DNA of 64,000 nucleotides from Dastarcus helophoroides (Eukaryota > Arthropoda > Insecta > Coleoptera > Bothrideridae), in assembly GCA_028583605.1 (NCBI GenBank), contig CM053331.1, positions 32,280,411 through 32,344,410 on the forward strand, read 5' to 3'. Below the pieces are notes generated by a model, which was given only the letters and a program-made list of their open reading frames with translations, ran no database searches and was not told where the DNA came from. Positions within the stretch are counted from its first letter, which is position 1. Every line of letters begins with the position of its first letter. Positions 47,895 through 57,942 of the stretch are shown in pieces. The translations under genes and the position numbers were made by a program.

Positions 47895-48980
47895 AGCACT
47901 TATGTTCGCGTTCGTTTCCTTTATGTTAGTGCTTATGCTGTTCGCGTGATCGGGGGCATTCGAGGTCTCTTCGATGTTGGCCGTCCTTCTTCTCCGTGAC
48001 GCTTCTGGCTCTGAAACCTTGTAAGCAGCTTTAACTTCCAAAGTAGTAATCAGTGACTTTCTCGATGATCGGAAATTTGACAAGTGTATCACTCTCTGGA
48101 CTTCTGGGTCTCTTATTTCTGCTATGAAAATTCTAGCTGAGTAAAGTTCCACAAAGTCGGTTGGTGCTGTTGAATAGGCGACATACGCCAGTCTTTTTAT
48201 GTCAGCCTCGAATTCTTGCAGCGTTTCCTCACTTTTCTGCTTCCTCACTAGAAGTTGCAACTGGGCGACTTGCTGCAAATAAAAGTCTTCAAATCTCAGC
48301 TCCTAAATCTTTTTAGTTAACCATTTTATGGTCAGATAGAACTCGGGGTGGTTACAGAGCTTTTTTGCGCAAGAATACTACTAATTAGGTCACCTCCTTT
48401 TCATCTTCCGTCCATCGATTGACTCTAGCAGTAGCTGCGAACTGTTTTGTGTAGGTCTGAAAGGATGTTTGTCCATCATAGATCGGAGGTTTTACTTTTT
48501 AGGAAGAAATAGCACCACATTCGGATTCATGTTGATTGAACTGTCCACTTAGCAAGTTCTTCCTGACATTTTCGATGTCGTTGATCTTCTTCTGTGCATT
48601 TTCCAAATCAAGAAGCTTGTTGATGAATTCTTCTTTGACTTCGCCCATCTCTTTTTTCGTTCCTGCAATTTCCACTTTTACTTCTCCAATTTCTCATTTG
48701 ACTTCGCCCATCTCATCTCTTAGTACTGTAGTTTGTTCTGTCATTTCTTCTTTCATTTTTGCAACGTCTACCTCCATTTTTTTATTGTATTTACTAATAG
48801 GCTATGCAATTCTTTTTTGTCTGCATTTCTTCCCTGTTCTTCTTCTTTTTCTTATCGTCTTCGTTCTTCCTCCTGTTCTTTTTCTCGTCATCTTTGTTCT
48901 GTTTGGTCTTTAATCATTGCTAATATCGCTTACAATTGTTGTTCTATTTTGACCGATTTTAATCTCGTTTCCATAAAGCT
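47895..48980 (-). pseudogene. Gypsy gag, decayed
   Basis: The N-terminal part (about 48980-48500, minus) encodes a Glu/Lys-rich coiled-coil stretch (EMGEVK, KLLDLENAQKKI) with in-frame stops. It is followed by KPPIYDGQTSF, a capsid start motif of this gypsy group, and by an intact 129-codon piece (48278-47892) with ETLQEFEADIKRLA and IRDPEVQRVI. Several stops and shifts lie between 48280 and 48400. The C-terminal end is cut off by the MITE, and a short remainder follows at 47565-47617. Confidence 0.85.
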
Positions 48981-49150
48981 TTCTAGAATGTTCAAGATTT
49001 TTCTTGGCGCATCCCGTATAGACTATTTTTAAGTTTATAACGTTCGTGATAAAATCTAAATTTAATTATCCCTGCGATTCAATAACGCCATATTTCGGTA
49101 CCTCGCACGAATTCTGGCGAGAAATAAAGCACAATTCACATAACAAATTT

Positions 49151-49164
49151 CGCTTCTGACACCA
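49151..49164 (-). other. Primer-binding site of the gypsy element
   Basis: Two bases inside the 5' LTR the minus strand reads TGGTGTCAGAAGCG, complementary to a tRNA 3' end finishing CTGACACCA. Many eukaryotic tRNA-Leu end in CTGACA plus CCA, so tRNA-Leu is the likely primer (inference). Confidence 0.75.
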
Positions 49165-49166
49165 AT

Positions 49167-49520
49167 TGTTGCGCGTTATCGGTTCGAAAATTAATACTGC
49201 GTGAATTGTAACCACTTTATTTCCAAACTGATTTCGGAACACTGAGAATATAATTCACTTAATTAACTGACCAACTGGCTAATTAACCGACTAATCTACT
49301 AACTAATTCAACGTTTAATTAACTTATTGGGGGAAAAACGACCGTGTTTATATAGTCTTATGGTTTTCTAGACGGATTTCGGTACAGATAAGATTATCGC
49401 TTGGGATAATTTCTGGTGCGCTTATTTAACGTATTATTTCTTATCACGGTCGCTTCCCATTATCAAATTTATCTAGAAAATTCCTTATTAATACAAATTT
49501 TATAACTACATTTTGTAACA
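49167..49520 (-). repeat. 5' LTR of the gypsy element
   Basis: On the plus strand it runs from TGTTGCGCG to TGTAACA and aligns with 33633-33976 with many differences. No duplication is visible at its outer flank. Confidence 0.9.
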
Positions 49521-49621
49521 GCATTAACTTTTATAAAGAAATTCTTAAATAGTGGAATTTATTAACTTTGTTTAAATGAGAATTTTTTATACCAATCATT
49601 TGTTGTTGATCGGAACTACAT

Positions 49622-49671
49622 TAACTATACCCTAAATGTACTGGCCACCCGGTACATTTAGGGTATAGTTA
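49622..49671. repeat. Perfect 20-bp palindrome with 10-bp loop
   Basis: TAACTATACCCTAAATGTAC at 49622-49641 and its exact complement at 49652-49671. It lies just outside the long inverted repeat that begins near 49675 and may be its original tip or a separate small element. Confidence 0.9.
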
Positions 49672-50449
49672 GTGTAATAACTAAGAAAGGATGCCGGCTA
49701 TATCTCAGCAACGAACCATCCCACAGTTTTGAGAAAAAAATTTCAATAAGAAAAGTGGCCCTGCAAAATCGCTGGAAAATATTTTTGAGGTTCTAAAAAG
49801 ATCGCTAGGTGGCGTAATACGTGGAGCTAAATGGAAAATTACGATTTTCTTTGCCTAATTAAGGTATATCAAAAATTTATGCATTGTAATCCTAGAGTAG
49901 TTTTAATATGTTTTTGTTCTACACTCTTTCTTCTATCTCTAAAAATAAAGTGGTGGGGAGACCTCGGAAAAAATATTTTTAAATACCATTTACTTCAGCT
50001 AGCCTCAATAAAATTTAACAAATTTAGTCTCTCTATAAAGAGTGTTATTTAGTCTATCGAAAGCACCTTCACATGTTTTTATTTTAAAATTATTGTCGTT
50101 GCTACAGCGCGTTATATAAAAATTAAATAGAATGATATGTCAATTTTGATATCTTAAAATAGAGAATTGAAAGCTCTAAATACCAGTGAAAACTACAACT
50201 CAATATTTTTTGTCTAACATGAGATATTGGTAAATAAAATTTCAGTAACGTAAGAGCTTGATGACGTTGTTTACCATTAAAAATACGAAATCAGAGAAAG
50301 CTTAGAATTTGTCTTACATAATATAAAAATAAGTAATTAACATACCTACAATGATATAATAGTAACAACAGTGAATAATGTAAAAAAAATTAACCGAAGA
50401 AACAATTTAATATTCAAAAAAGTAAATAAAAAACACTGTATTACATTAA

Positions 50450-51062
50450 AAATCTTAAATTAATATCGTCTAGTGACTGGAGCCCTAGATGTTCAAAATG
50501 ACTGCAGCCCATCATTTTCATGCAGTGAATCCTCTGACGAATGAACAACACTGCAATTTTAACTTTTACCATTGACCATTCTACCACTCTAAATAGTGTT
50601 TCTTATTCTTTCGATCATGTCGTTTCCTTTGTAGGCTTGTTGGCAAAAACAAGGTTTTCTATTCGCCTGACAAATAAAAATCCAGGCAAGTCAGATCTGG
50701 GGACCTAGATGGCCATAATAACTGACTTCCACTTCTTATCTACCTGCCACATGGGCCTGGTTTTGAAGGGTGGTTTAGCATATCCCCAAGTCATTAGTTA
50801 TTGTTCTAGCACTTAAATGAGGATTAAATTTCACATATTCTAAAACATTCATAATAATTTGCTCGATGCGACCTCTACGTTATCTCCTGAAAACATCAAC
50901 AGGCACATTTCCTGTGCTGCGTATGCGATGTATTAGTCGAAGGAAAACGCTTTCACTTTGATTGCGTTTTTCGGGATACTGCACGCGTAAATTTAGCAGC
51001 ATCACTTGCATTTTCATGCATTCGAAATAAATGGTTAGATAACATGTCAAATGCTTCTTCAT
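50450..51062 (-). pseudogene. DDE-superfamily (IS630/mariner-related) transposase remnant
   Basis: The minus-strand frame 51062-50880 (ECMKMQVMLLNLRVQYPEKR and SVFLRLIHRIRSTGNV) resembles the helix-turn-helix start of a common insect transposase family. Further down, the minus strand near 50700 reads WPSRSPDLTCLDFYL, the signature before the last catalytic Asp of this family, and about 50490 gives GCSHFEHL, its C-terminal signature. The catalytic middle is deleted. Confidence 0.8.
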
Positions 51063-51078
51063 TTATTAAAATCTTTTT

Positions 51079-51115
51079 AATTTTAAAAACTACAAATCTT
51101 GTCCCCTTAAACCAA
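51079..51115 (+). repeat. Fold-back repeat, copy 8 (fragment)
   Basis: Only ACAAATCTTGTCCCC and TTAAACCAA of the left arm remain. It is too short to be certain. Confidence 0.45.
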
Positions 51116-52290
51116 CTTCTTATTTTATAAAGAAATATAAAAGCGGAAATAACAATTCAGTTAGAAGAGCAGGTAGTAAACACATTTGCAAGCTTAAAGG
51201 TTTGCACTTTTTTATTTCATTTTCGCAGTTAACTTTTTTCAGGGGCCACTTTACCAGTTCTGTAGACAAACTATATGATTATTCATAACTTAAATTTTGT
51301 TTGCCAATATCTTTGGTTAGACAAAAGATATCGGGTTGTAATTTTTGCTGATATTTAGGGCTTTTAATTCTCTATTTTAAGATATCCAAATTGACATATC
51401 ATTCTATTCAATTTTTTTTAGAAAAACGCTGATATTTGTTACCGTTTTATATAGCGCTCTGTTGAAGCGACAATAATTTTAAAATAAAACCACGTGAAAG
51501 TGCCGTCGATAGACTAAATAGCACTATTTCTATAGAGACTAAATTTGTTAAATTTCTTTAAGGCTAACTGAAGTAAATGGTATTTAAAAACATTTTTTTC
51601 GACGTCTTTCCACCTCTATATTTTTAAAGACAGAACAAAAAGTGTAAGACAAAACAAACAGAAATTATTTTTCAATTACAATGCATGTATTTTCAATATA
51701 CCTTAATTAAGCTAAATTTCGAGAAAATCCTAATTTTTTATTTAGTCTTATCTATTACGCCACCTAGCGGTCACTTTAGAACTTCAAAAATATTTTCGGG
51801 TGCCTTACTTTTTGATTTTTAAAAGTTTTTCGAATTAAAAATTGATTTTTGAACATAATTTAAAAAATGTGATGTAACTACTCTGACCTTGCCTAAAATT
51901 GAAGGAAAATATTTTCTATTTTTCAAGGTTAAAAGTTTCATGCTGAAAATTGCTAATTGAAAATTTTTCCCCAAAGCTGTGAATTGATTCGTTGCTGAAA
52001 TATACCCGGTACATATTTTCTGGAATTTAGTTGTCATTTGTGGTCGAAGGAGGCAAAGTAAAGCAAATAGCAACTTTTAACATGAAGGAGAAAATTTGGA
52101 AAAAGCTACTGAGCACCAGGCGCGTAACCAGGGGGGGGGGGCTAGGGGGCTGCAGCCCTCCCCGCGGATGGCTTTACACTAAATATGATGTGCGACCTTT
52201 TTAAAAACCATTATTAATGGATCATTTTGTTTTCGTACTAACATGCAAGGATGTTTTTTTTTCAAATTTGGCGCCATTTCTCATTATTAG

Positions 52291-52412
52291 AGACCGGATT
52301 TTAGGCACAAGCAAGGTAAAAAGGTGAGCAAAATGTTAAATTAGGCAAAAACGAAAAACTAACGAAGGCACCAAAAAAATAAAATACTCTTAAAAAAAGG
52401 CATTAACAGGCC
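52291..52412 (+). repeat. Dispersed segment, copy 1
   Basis: GGATTTTAGGCACAAGCAAG, GGTGAGCAAAATG and AAAAGGCATTAACAGG recur in the same order on the minus strand at 59122-59212. No open frame. Confidence 0.7.
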
Positions 52413-54247
52413 AAAACTCACAATAAATAAAAGAATATTTTGATATCTCGGACAAAATTTAAAAAAATAATGGATTTTGGGTTATCCTCAGGATATTCAG
52501 AAGTAGTATAACATTTTCAAATGAAGAAATTCTTAAAATTTCGAGTTCATTCTCGCCCTAAATCTTAAAATGTTTACCTTAAACTTATTTGAATTTTTTC
52601 CAAAATTTTGACATTTAAATCTGAGATTTCGTTTCTAGAAAAGTTTAAATTTTTCTTGAAATGTATCTTTTTTTACTTGAAATTTCAATCTTACGTTTTG
52701 AATTTTATTAAAATAATGTTGAATTTGCAAGTTTTTCAAGCTTCAATTCCCTATTTTGAAAAAAAAATCAAATTTTGAGAAGAACTGGAAATTTATACAA
52801 GCGATTTTTTGAAATTTAACACCAAATTTTGAGAAAAACTTGGATTTTATAATAATAGTTTTGCAGTTTTGAAATTTAAAAATTTAAATTTTAAATTCGA
52901 TTTTTGAATAAAATTTTGAATGTTAGGCTCTTTACTAAAAAATCAAAATATCTTATAAGCCATTATTTTAAGAAGATATTTTTTAATAAGTTATTTTCAT
53001 GAATTTCTTCTATAATTTTTCTAACATGGCGATTGAACTTTAAAAAAATGTCTAAAATGTCGATTCTTTTATAAATTTCGAATTTTACACAAAACTTTAG
53101 CATTTTTAAATTGGAAAATTCAGGATTTTTTTTAATAATTTTAACCCATTAGCTTAATTCGAAATTTTTAATTTTTTCAAAAAGTTTCAACTTCATACTA
53201 AAAAATTTCGAAATTTTTTGTTATGAAGTTGATTTGTTTATATTTCGATTACGATTTCGAAAATTCGACTTTTTTCTCCAAATTCGAATTCCAAGTAAAC
53301 ACTTTTAAAAAAAAATTGTAATTTCTATCTTAGTTATCAAATTTCAACTTTAATTAAGAATTCATTGTGCTTTTAATCACGACATTTCAGCTTTAAATTT
53401 ATATTTTTAGAAAAAATTGATTTATAAATTTTTACAACTTTTTACGAGTTTAAAAATGTCAAGATTAAAGTCGAAATTTAAAAAAAAAATGAGCATAATG
53501 ACTTAAGATTATTTTTCAAAATTTTTACATTAGCACTGGTTCAAAGTTCAGACTTCTTTAAAATATTTTTACTTTCTTCTTTTACTTTCTTCTTCATTTA
53601 ATTTATAAAAAATCCCCTGGCCATTTTGAGAAAATACTAAAAGTTTTAGGAAATATCAAAGTTTATTTTTTGAATTTTGTTTCAAGACAAAATGTTGAGG
53701 GTTATTAGTTTTTGTTAATAGATTTTATCTTTTGTTAATGAGAAATTTTTTTTAGACAATTTTGACTTCAAATCTTTTTTTTTATGGCTTCTTTTTCTTC
53801 AGATTTAGAGAGTAATTCTAAATGTCAACTTATTTCTAAAATTTTGAATTTAAAAAACTAAAACTTTTGAGTTCGAACAGGTTACATTAAGAATTAACAC
53901 ATCCTAATTTTATTCGGAAATCCAAAATTTTTAAAAAAGTATATTTTCAGAAATGTTTAATAATGAATTTTGGTTATTTTTAAGTATAAACACGGTCGTA
54001 ATTAAACTTTTTGTAGAACGATTTTGTCCACTCCAAATGTAGTCTTTTCTAGACATTTCGAATTAAAATTCCAAATTCAAAAAACCCAAGATTCAGTCAG
54101 AATTTCGATGTCTGACATTTTTTACAAAAATTTTGGCAAAATTTTCAGGATGCTAAAAAGAATCAAAGTTTAAAAAATATTTGTGGGTTTGAAGTAAATA
54201 CCAAGATTTTAAACTTTGAATTTTGAGAAAAATAAGTAAAATTATTA

Positions 54248-56855
54248 GAGGGAAGTCACCAAATATGGAATACCATTTTGTTTTAGGGATATAAAAAAAA
54301 AACTTCATAGAAATGAAAACAGTTTAATGTTATTACTAATCAGTCATACATTTATATGTAGTAATTAACAGCCTTTAATCAAATATATTAGTTATTAAAT
54401 TACAATCTAACACAAAAACCAAAATTACAAATAAGTAACCAAATATGGAATAGGTACCCATATATGGAATATAAGCATAAATCATCACATCAATAACAAA
54501 AATAGACCTAAATATCTATGAGATCAAATAATTAAAAATAACATATTGTGATAAATGAAAGAAGTTACTTAATTCACTTGCAAAAGTCACAGATCCAAGT
54601 ATCAAACTCTGGACCAGCACAATCATAATGTGCCCAGAGCCCACACATTAAGCATTTAATTCAGCTTTCTCCACTTGAACAGAACATGCATTCTGCATCA
54701 GCAGAGTCAGGAGATACTTGGTCCATCAACTGATCATGTTCACTGCCTTCATCAAACTGGATATCGTCCTGTTCCTGAGAGTCTTTTTCTTCCCAATCAT
54801 CCTTATTTTTCTTCGTTTGTTTCTTTCTCTTCGCAGTTTTCTTCTTATTCTTTGTCTTGACTAATTTACTTTCTTTTTCTTGTCTCTTCATATTTTTATT
54901 TACTAAATCATTTTTGTAGGGTAAAGATGTTATGACTGCTGCTACAGCAGCTTTTCTTCTTCTGTTAGATACTTTTCTTTGTTTCTCTGGTGCTGGACTT
55001 ATGGCATGCGGAGACACCAGACCCAAACTGCCCGGAAGTCGAGGGTGCAGGTCAGGTTGTACATTAGCAGTTGTTTCTGGTACAGGTATTTCTATCAGAA
55101 CTTGACCAGTTTCAGATCTTGATTCCAGTGGAGTGATATTGGTTGTACAACCGTCTCTTACAGCATTTTGTTGCGCAGCAATAAAGTCCACATCACTGAA
55201 CACATTTTTATTTAAAGGCCATAATCCAGTGACTTTGAACCCGTTGGCTGCAATTTCACCTGTTTGTACTTTCAAATAGGATTTGCCAAACAGCTCCACA
55301 GTATCATATGGACTTAGAGGTCTGTTGTTGTTTCTAATCCACATGCGTATGTCCTCACTGTAGTATGTTTTTAATGGCCCCATGAAAGTCTTGTCTAACG
55401 GCTGCAATTTGTGAGTGGTATGTGGAGGTAACGAAACTATGTCCACGTTATTTTCTCTAGCAATATCTATTATATCGATATTGTGAGTATGACTATAGTG
55501 TCCATCTAGTATCAGTAAAACCCTTGATTCAGGAGTCGGGTTGGTGTGTTGAATAAAGTGCCTGAACCAGTCTGTAAAGATGTTCATTTGAATCCACCCT
55601 GATGGATGTGCAACTCCGACTGATCCTGGAGGACAGCCTCTCATTAGCTGAGCACTCATATTTTTTCTGGGAAAAATAATGAACGGTGGCACAAAATGAC
55701 CAGTAGCATTCATGCAAACAACTATTGTCATAAGAGATCCTCTTTCTGCTGATGTCAGTGCAGCTATCTGGCGTTTACCTTTGTGACCGATGATTTGTGG
55801 TATCTTACTTTGTACTATTGTGAGGCCTGATTCATCCACGTTGTAAATTCGATTTATTAGATAATTATTTTTAGTGTAAAGCTCTTCAAGGAGGTTGAAA
55901 AAAGCATCCACTTTTTCTTTATCAAATCCAAATGCTCTGGCAAAAGATGTTCCAGTTGGTCTTCATATCGCAAGTTTACCTTTATGACGATTTAAAAATA
56001 ACTTTAACCACTTTTTTTCCAGCCATACCTGATTTACTGAAGGGATTCTGCAAGTTGTTTCGCTTTGCTAGCATATACGCCATACGGCGAAGATCAGTTC
56101 TTGTTAAACCGTGAAACTTGCTCTCCATCATTAATATGTATTCTACTAGCTGACGTTCAAGTTCGGAGCCCAATATAGTTTTTCGTCCTAATGTAGTAGC
56201 TGCTGCCACTTCTGGTTACTGTTCATCTTGTTGGCATAAACGAAATAAAGTTGTCCTAGGCACTTGAAAATGCTGTACCGCTTTCAAATATCCCATTTTC
56301 TTTCCCCGGACGAATTTTATAGCTTCTGCCATTTTTTCTTCATCCCAGATTTTTCGTTTCTTAGTTGATTGTGAAGCCGACATTCTAAAAACAAACATAA
56401 CATATAATTTTTTAAAGAAATAGTAGCAAGTACCTATCATGTGAAATATAAAGACCTAATTATGGAATATTCCATAATTAGACACCGACGAATGTCCATA
56501 TTTGGATTTTTATACTAGTTCAAACTCGTCTAAATATTTTTTCAAGTCACAATATTTTAATGACTGAAGATCACAAAATGTTGAAATAAACATAATATCG
56601 ATATACTAAATAGTATAACACTTATGTATACCTAATAACTGGTAATACTCATTTATTACTTACCTTTAAAATTTTCTGCGTGACAACAAAACAAAACACG
56701 CCTGCCACACGTGTAGAGTTCGCGCAACTGACACGATGGTGTGAGTGCGGCGAATGAAACAAAAGATGGTCGTGTGTTGCGTTTCATACTTATATTTTTA
56801 GAGAAATTAAGGTATTCCATATTAGGATACTATTCCATATTTGGTGACTTTCCTC
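54248..56855 (-). mobile_element. Second pogo/Tigger-type DNA transposon, 2.6 kb
   Basis: TA at 54246-54247 and 56856-56857. The ends are GAGGGAAGTCACCAAATATG (left) and GAGGAAAGTCACCAAATATG (right, read inward). ACCAAATATGGAATA-like motifs recur inside (54438, 56495, 56831). One transposase gene lies on the minus strand. Confidence 0.94.
54574..56383 (-). pseudogene. pogo/Tigger transposase with C-terminal PHD-like finger, lightly damaged
   Basis: MSASQSTKKRKIW starts at 56383. A helix-turn-helix (VPRTTLFRLCQ) ends at a stop and shift near 56216, a CENP-B-like domain follows (GMAGKK), then a long clean frame, 55911-54664, with the DDE core. The Asp are in [19 protein letters not shown] and [10 protein letters not shown] Lys-rich, then acidic tail follows. 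A TGA at 54661-54663 falls inside a PHD-like finger (CMFC before it; CLMC, HYDC and CDFC after it), and the frame really ends at 54574-54576. The 55911 frame is the longest clean transposase frame in the window. Confidence 0.92.
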
Positions 56856-57604
56856 TAACATACTTCCCATTTAGCAAAAATTATAAATTTCCAAAAATGG
56901 TCGAAATTTTGAGATTAAAGATAAAACTTACAAAAAAAAACGATAAACAACTTTATAGCAAAAATTTTTTTTCGAAATTCAGAAGAATCAAATGCATTTC
57001 GACGTTGCAAATTCAGATAGCAACAATAATTCCCAAAATTACCCAAAAAAAACGTAGGAATTGAAGTTGTTGCCAGTTAGAAAAAGAGTTGGACGCTAAG
57101 AGAAACTTGAACTTAAAAAGAAACATTTAATCTTCCAGAATTTAGAAAGAATATCCAAATTCTAAATGTAGGGTGCAAACTTTAAATTTGAGATAAATGT
57201 TATAAATATGAATTTAATCGAAATTTGAAAAAAATTAAAAAAAAAAGATTTTTCTCCAGCTGATTTCAAACTGTCTTTAAATAGAGCCCTTTCTATAAGA
57301 ATTTTTCATACAAAGTGCAGGTTACAGAAGACAGTTTAAAGATAAATTTTAGAAAAGGAATATATTTGGAGCAATTTTATCATCTTACCCACACATCTGT
57401 TTTTATTTAGAAATTAAATTAAGATAAATAGGCAACGTTGTTGTTAAATTACTTTGTCAGAATGTTAGAACAATTAGACTCTAGAAATGGTTTTAGTGTA
57501 TTTTTTTATATTTTAGTTTACTTGTATACAATAATAATATTAATAGTAAAGTGGTATTGGACCGTGACTTCCTAGCTCTAACTAAACGCAAACAAACACG
57601 AGGT

Positions 57605-57866
57605 ATGCAAGTAGAATGCAATCTAGACTACAAATTCATGCAGCCCTCCAGGCGTGTATAGTGAATCATAGGTAGCTGAACTACCAACAGTTGTAACACA
57701 GCCACCTAGCGAAGCGGTTACTCTCTAGGGAAGTTCCCAGAAGACAAGGATTCAAATGCACAGACCAATAGGTTTGAACATTTATTAGATTCGATGTTTG
57801 GATTTTGGTATTTGGTTTTCCAACTTCAAATCTAATAAATGTTCAAACCTATTGGTCTGTGCATTA
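57605..57866 (-). repeat. Hairpin element, copy 2 (short)
   Basis: In the reverse orientation it contains the same unique part as 41270-41421 (CCACCTAGCGAAGCGGTT, AACTACCAACAGTTG, CAGCCCTCCAGGCG) and the same terminal hairpin (CACAGACCAATAGGTTTGAA and its inverse). The hairpin arms are shorter, about 50 bp. Confidence 0.9.
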
Positions 57867-57942
57867 GAAAGACTAGGTAGTCTTAACAGAACAATCGCAG
57901 CCCACCCCGAAAAAAAATCCTGCTTACGTGCCTGCTTAGCAC

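Larger units (their letters stand above)
33633..49520 (-). mobile_element. Ty3/gypsy LTR retrotransposon, defective, host to a nest of DNA transposons
   Basis: Read on the minus strand the order is 5' LTR (49167-49520), primer-binding site, gag, zinc knuckle, protease, RT tail, RNase H, integrase, 3' LTR (33633-33976). This is the Ty3/gypsy order. Four insertions interrupt it: 35035-36279, 36959-44528, 45057-47562 and 47618-47892. Taking them out with one copy of each duplication leaves about 4.3 kb, short for the group because most of the RT domain is deleted. The LTRs differ at many positions and the outer flanks show no matching duplication, so the insertion is old. Confidence 0.9.
49675..52025 (-). 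mobile_element. DNA transposon with about 0.6-kb inverted repeats (DDE/IS630 type)
   Basis: About 49690-50260 is complementary to about 51280-52015, with shared phrases such as TATATCTCAGCAACGAA, TACCATTTACTTCAG, ATAGAATGATATGTCAATTT and TTGTCTAAC. The exact tips are unclear. The middle holds a broken transposase on the minus strand. Confidence 0.85.
52117..57934. mobile_element. hAT-like non-autonomous element carrying a pogo transposon
   Basis: The left end is CAGGCGCGTAACCAGG and the right end, read inward, CAGGCACGTAAGCAGG. The flanks CTGAGCAC (52109-52116) and CTTAGCAC (57935-57942) match in 7 of 8 bases, which suggests a hAT-type 8-bp duplication. The left end continues into a run of G followed by GGCTGCAGCC. 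The interior is AT-rich degenerate sequence plus the pogo element at 54248-56855. No hAT transposase is present. Confidence 0.72.

Noticed and set aside
48536..49032. Plus-strand frames rich in Ser/Phe/Leu resembling membrane segments
   Set aside because: Antisense of the Glu/Lys-rich gag region.
33627..49526. A target-site duplication for the gypsy element itself
   Set aside because: The bases outside the two LTRs do not match at any 4-6 bp length.
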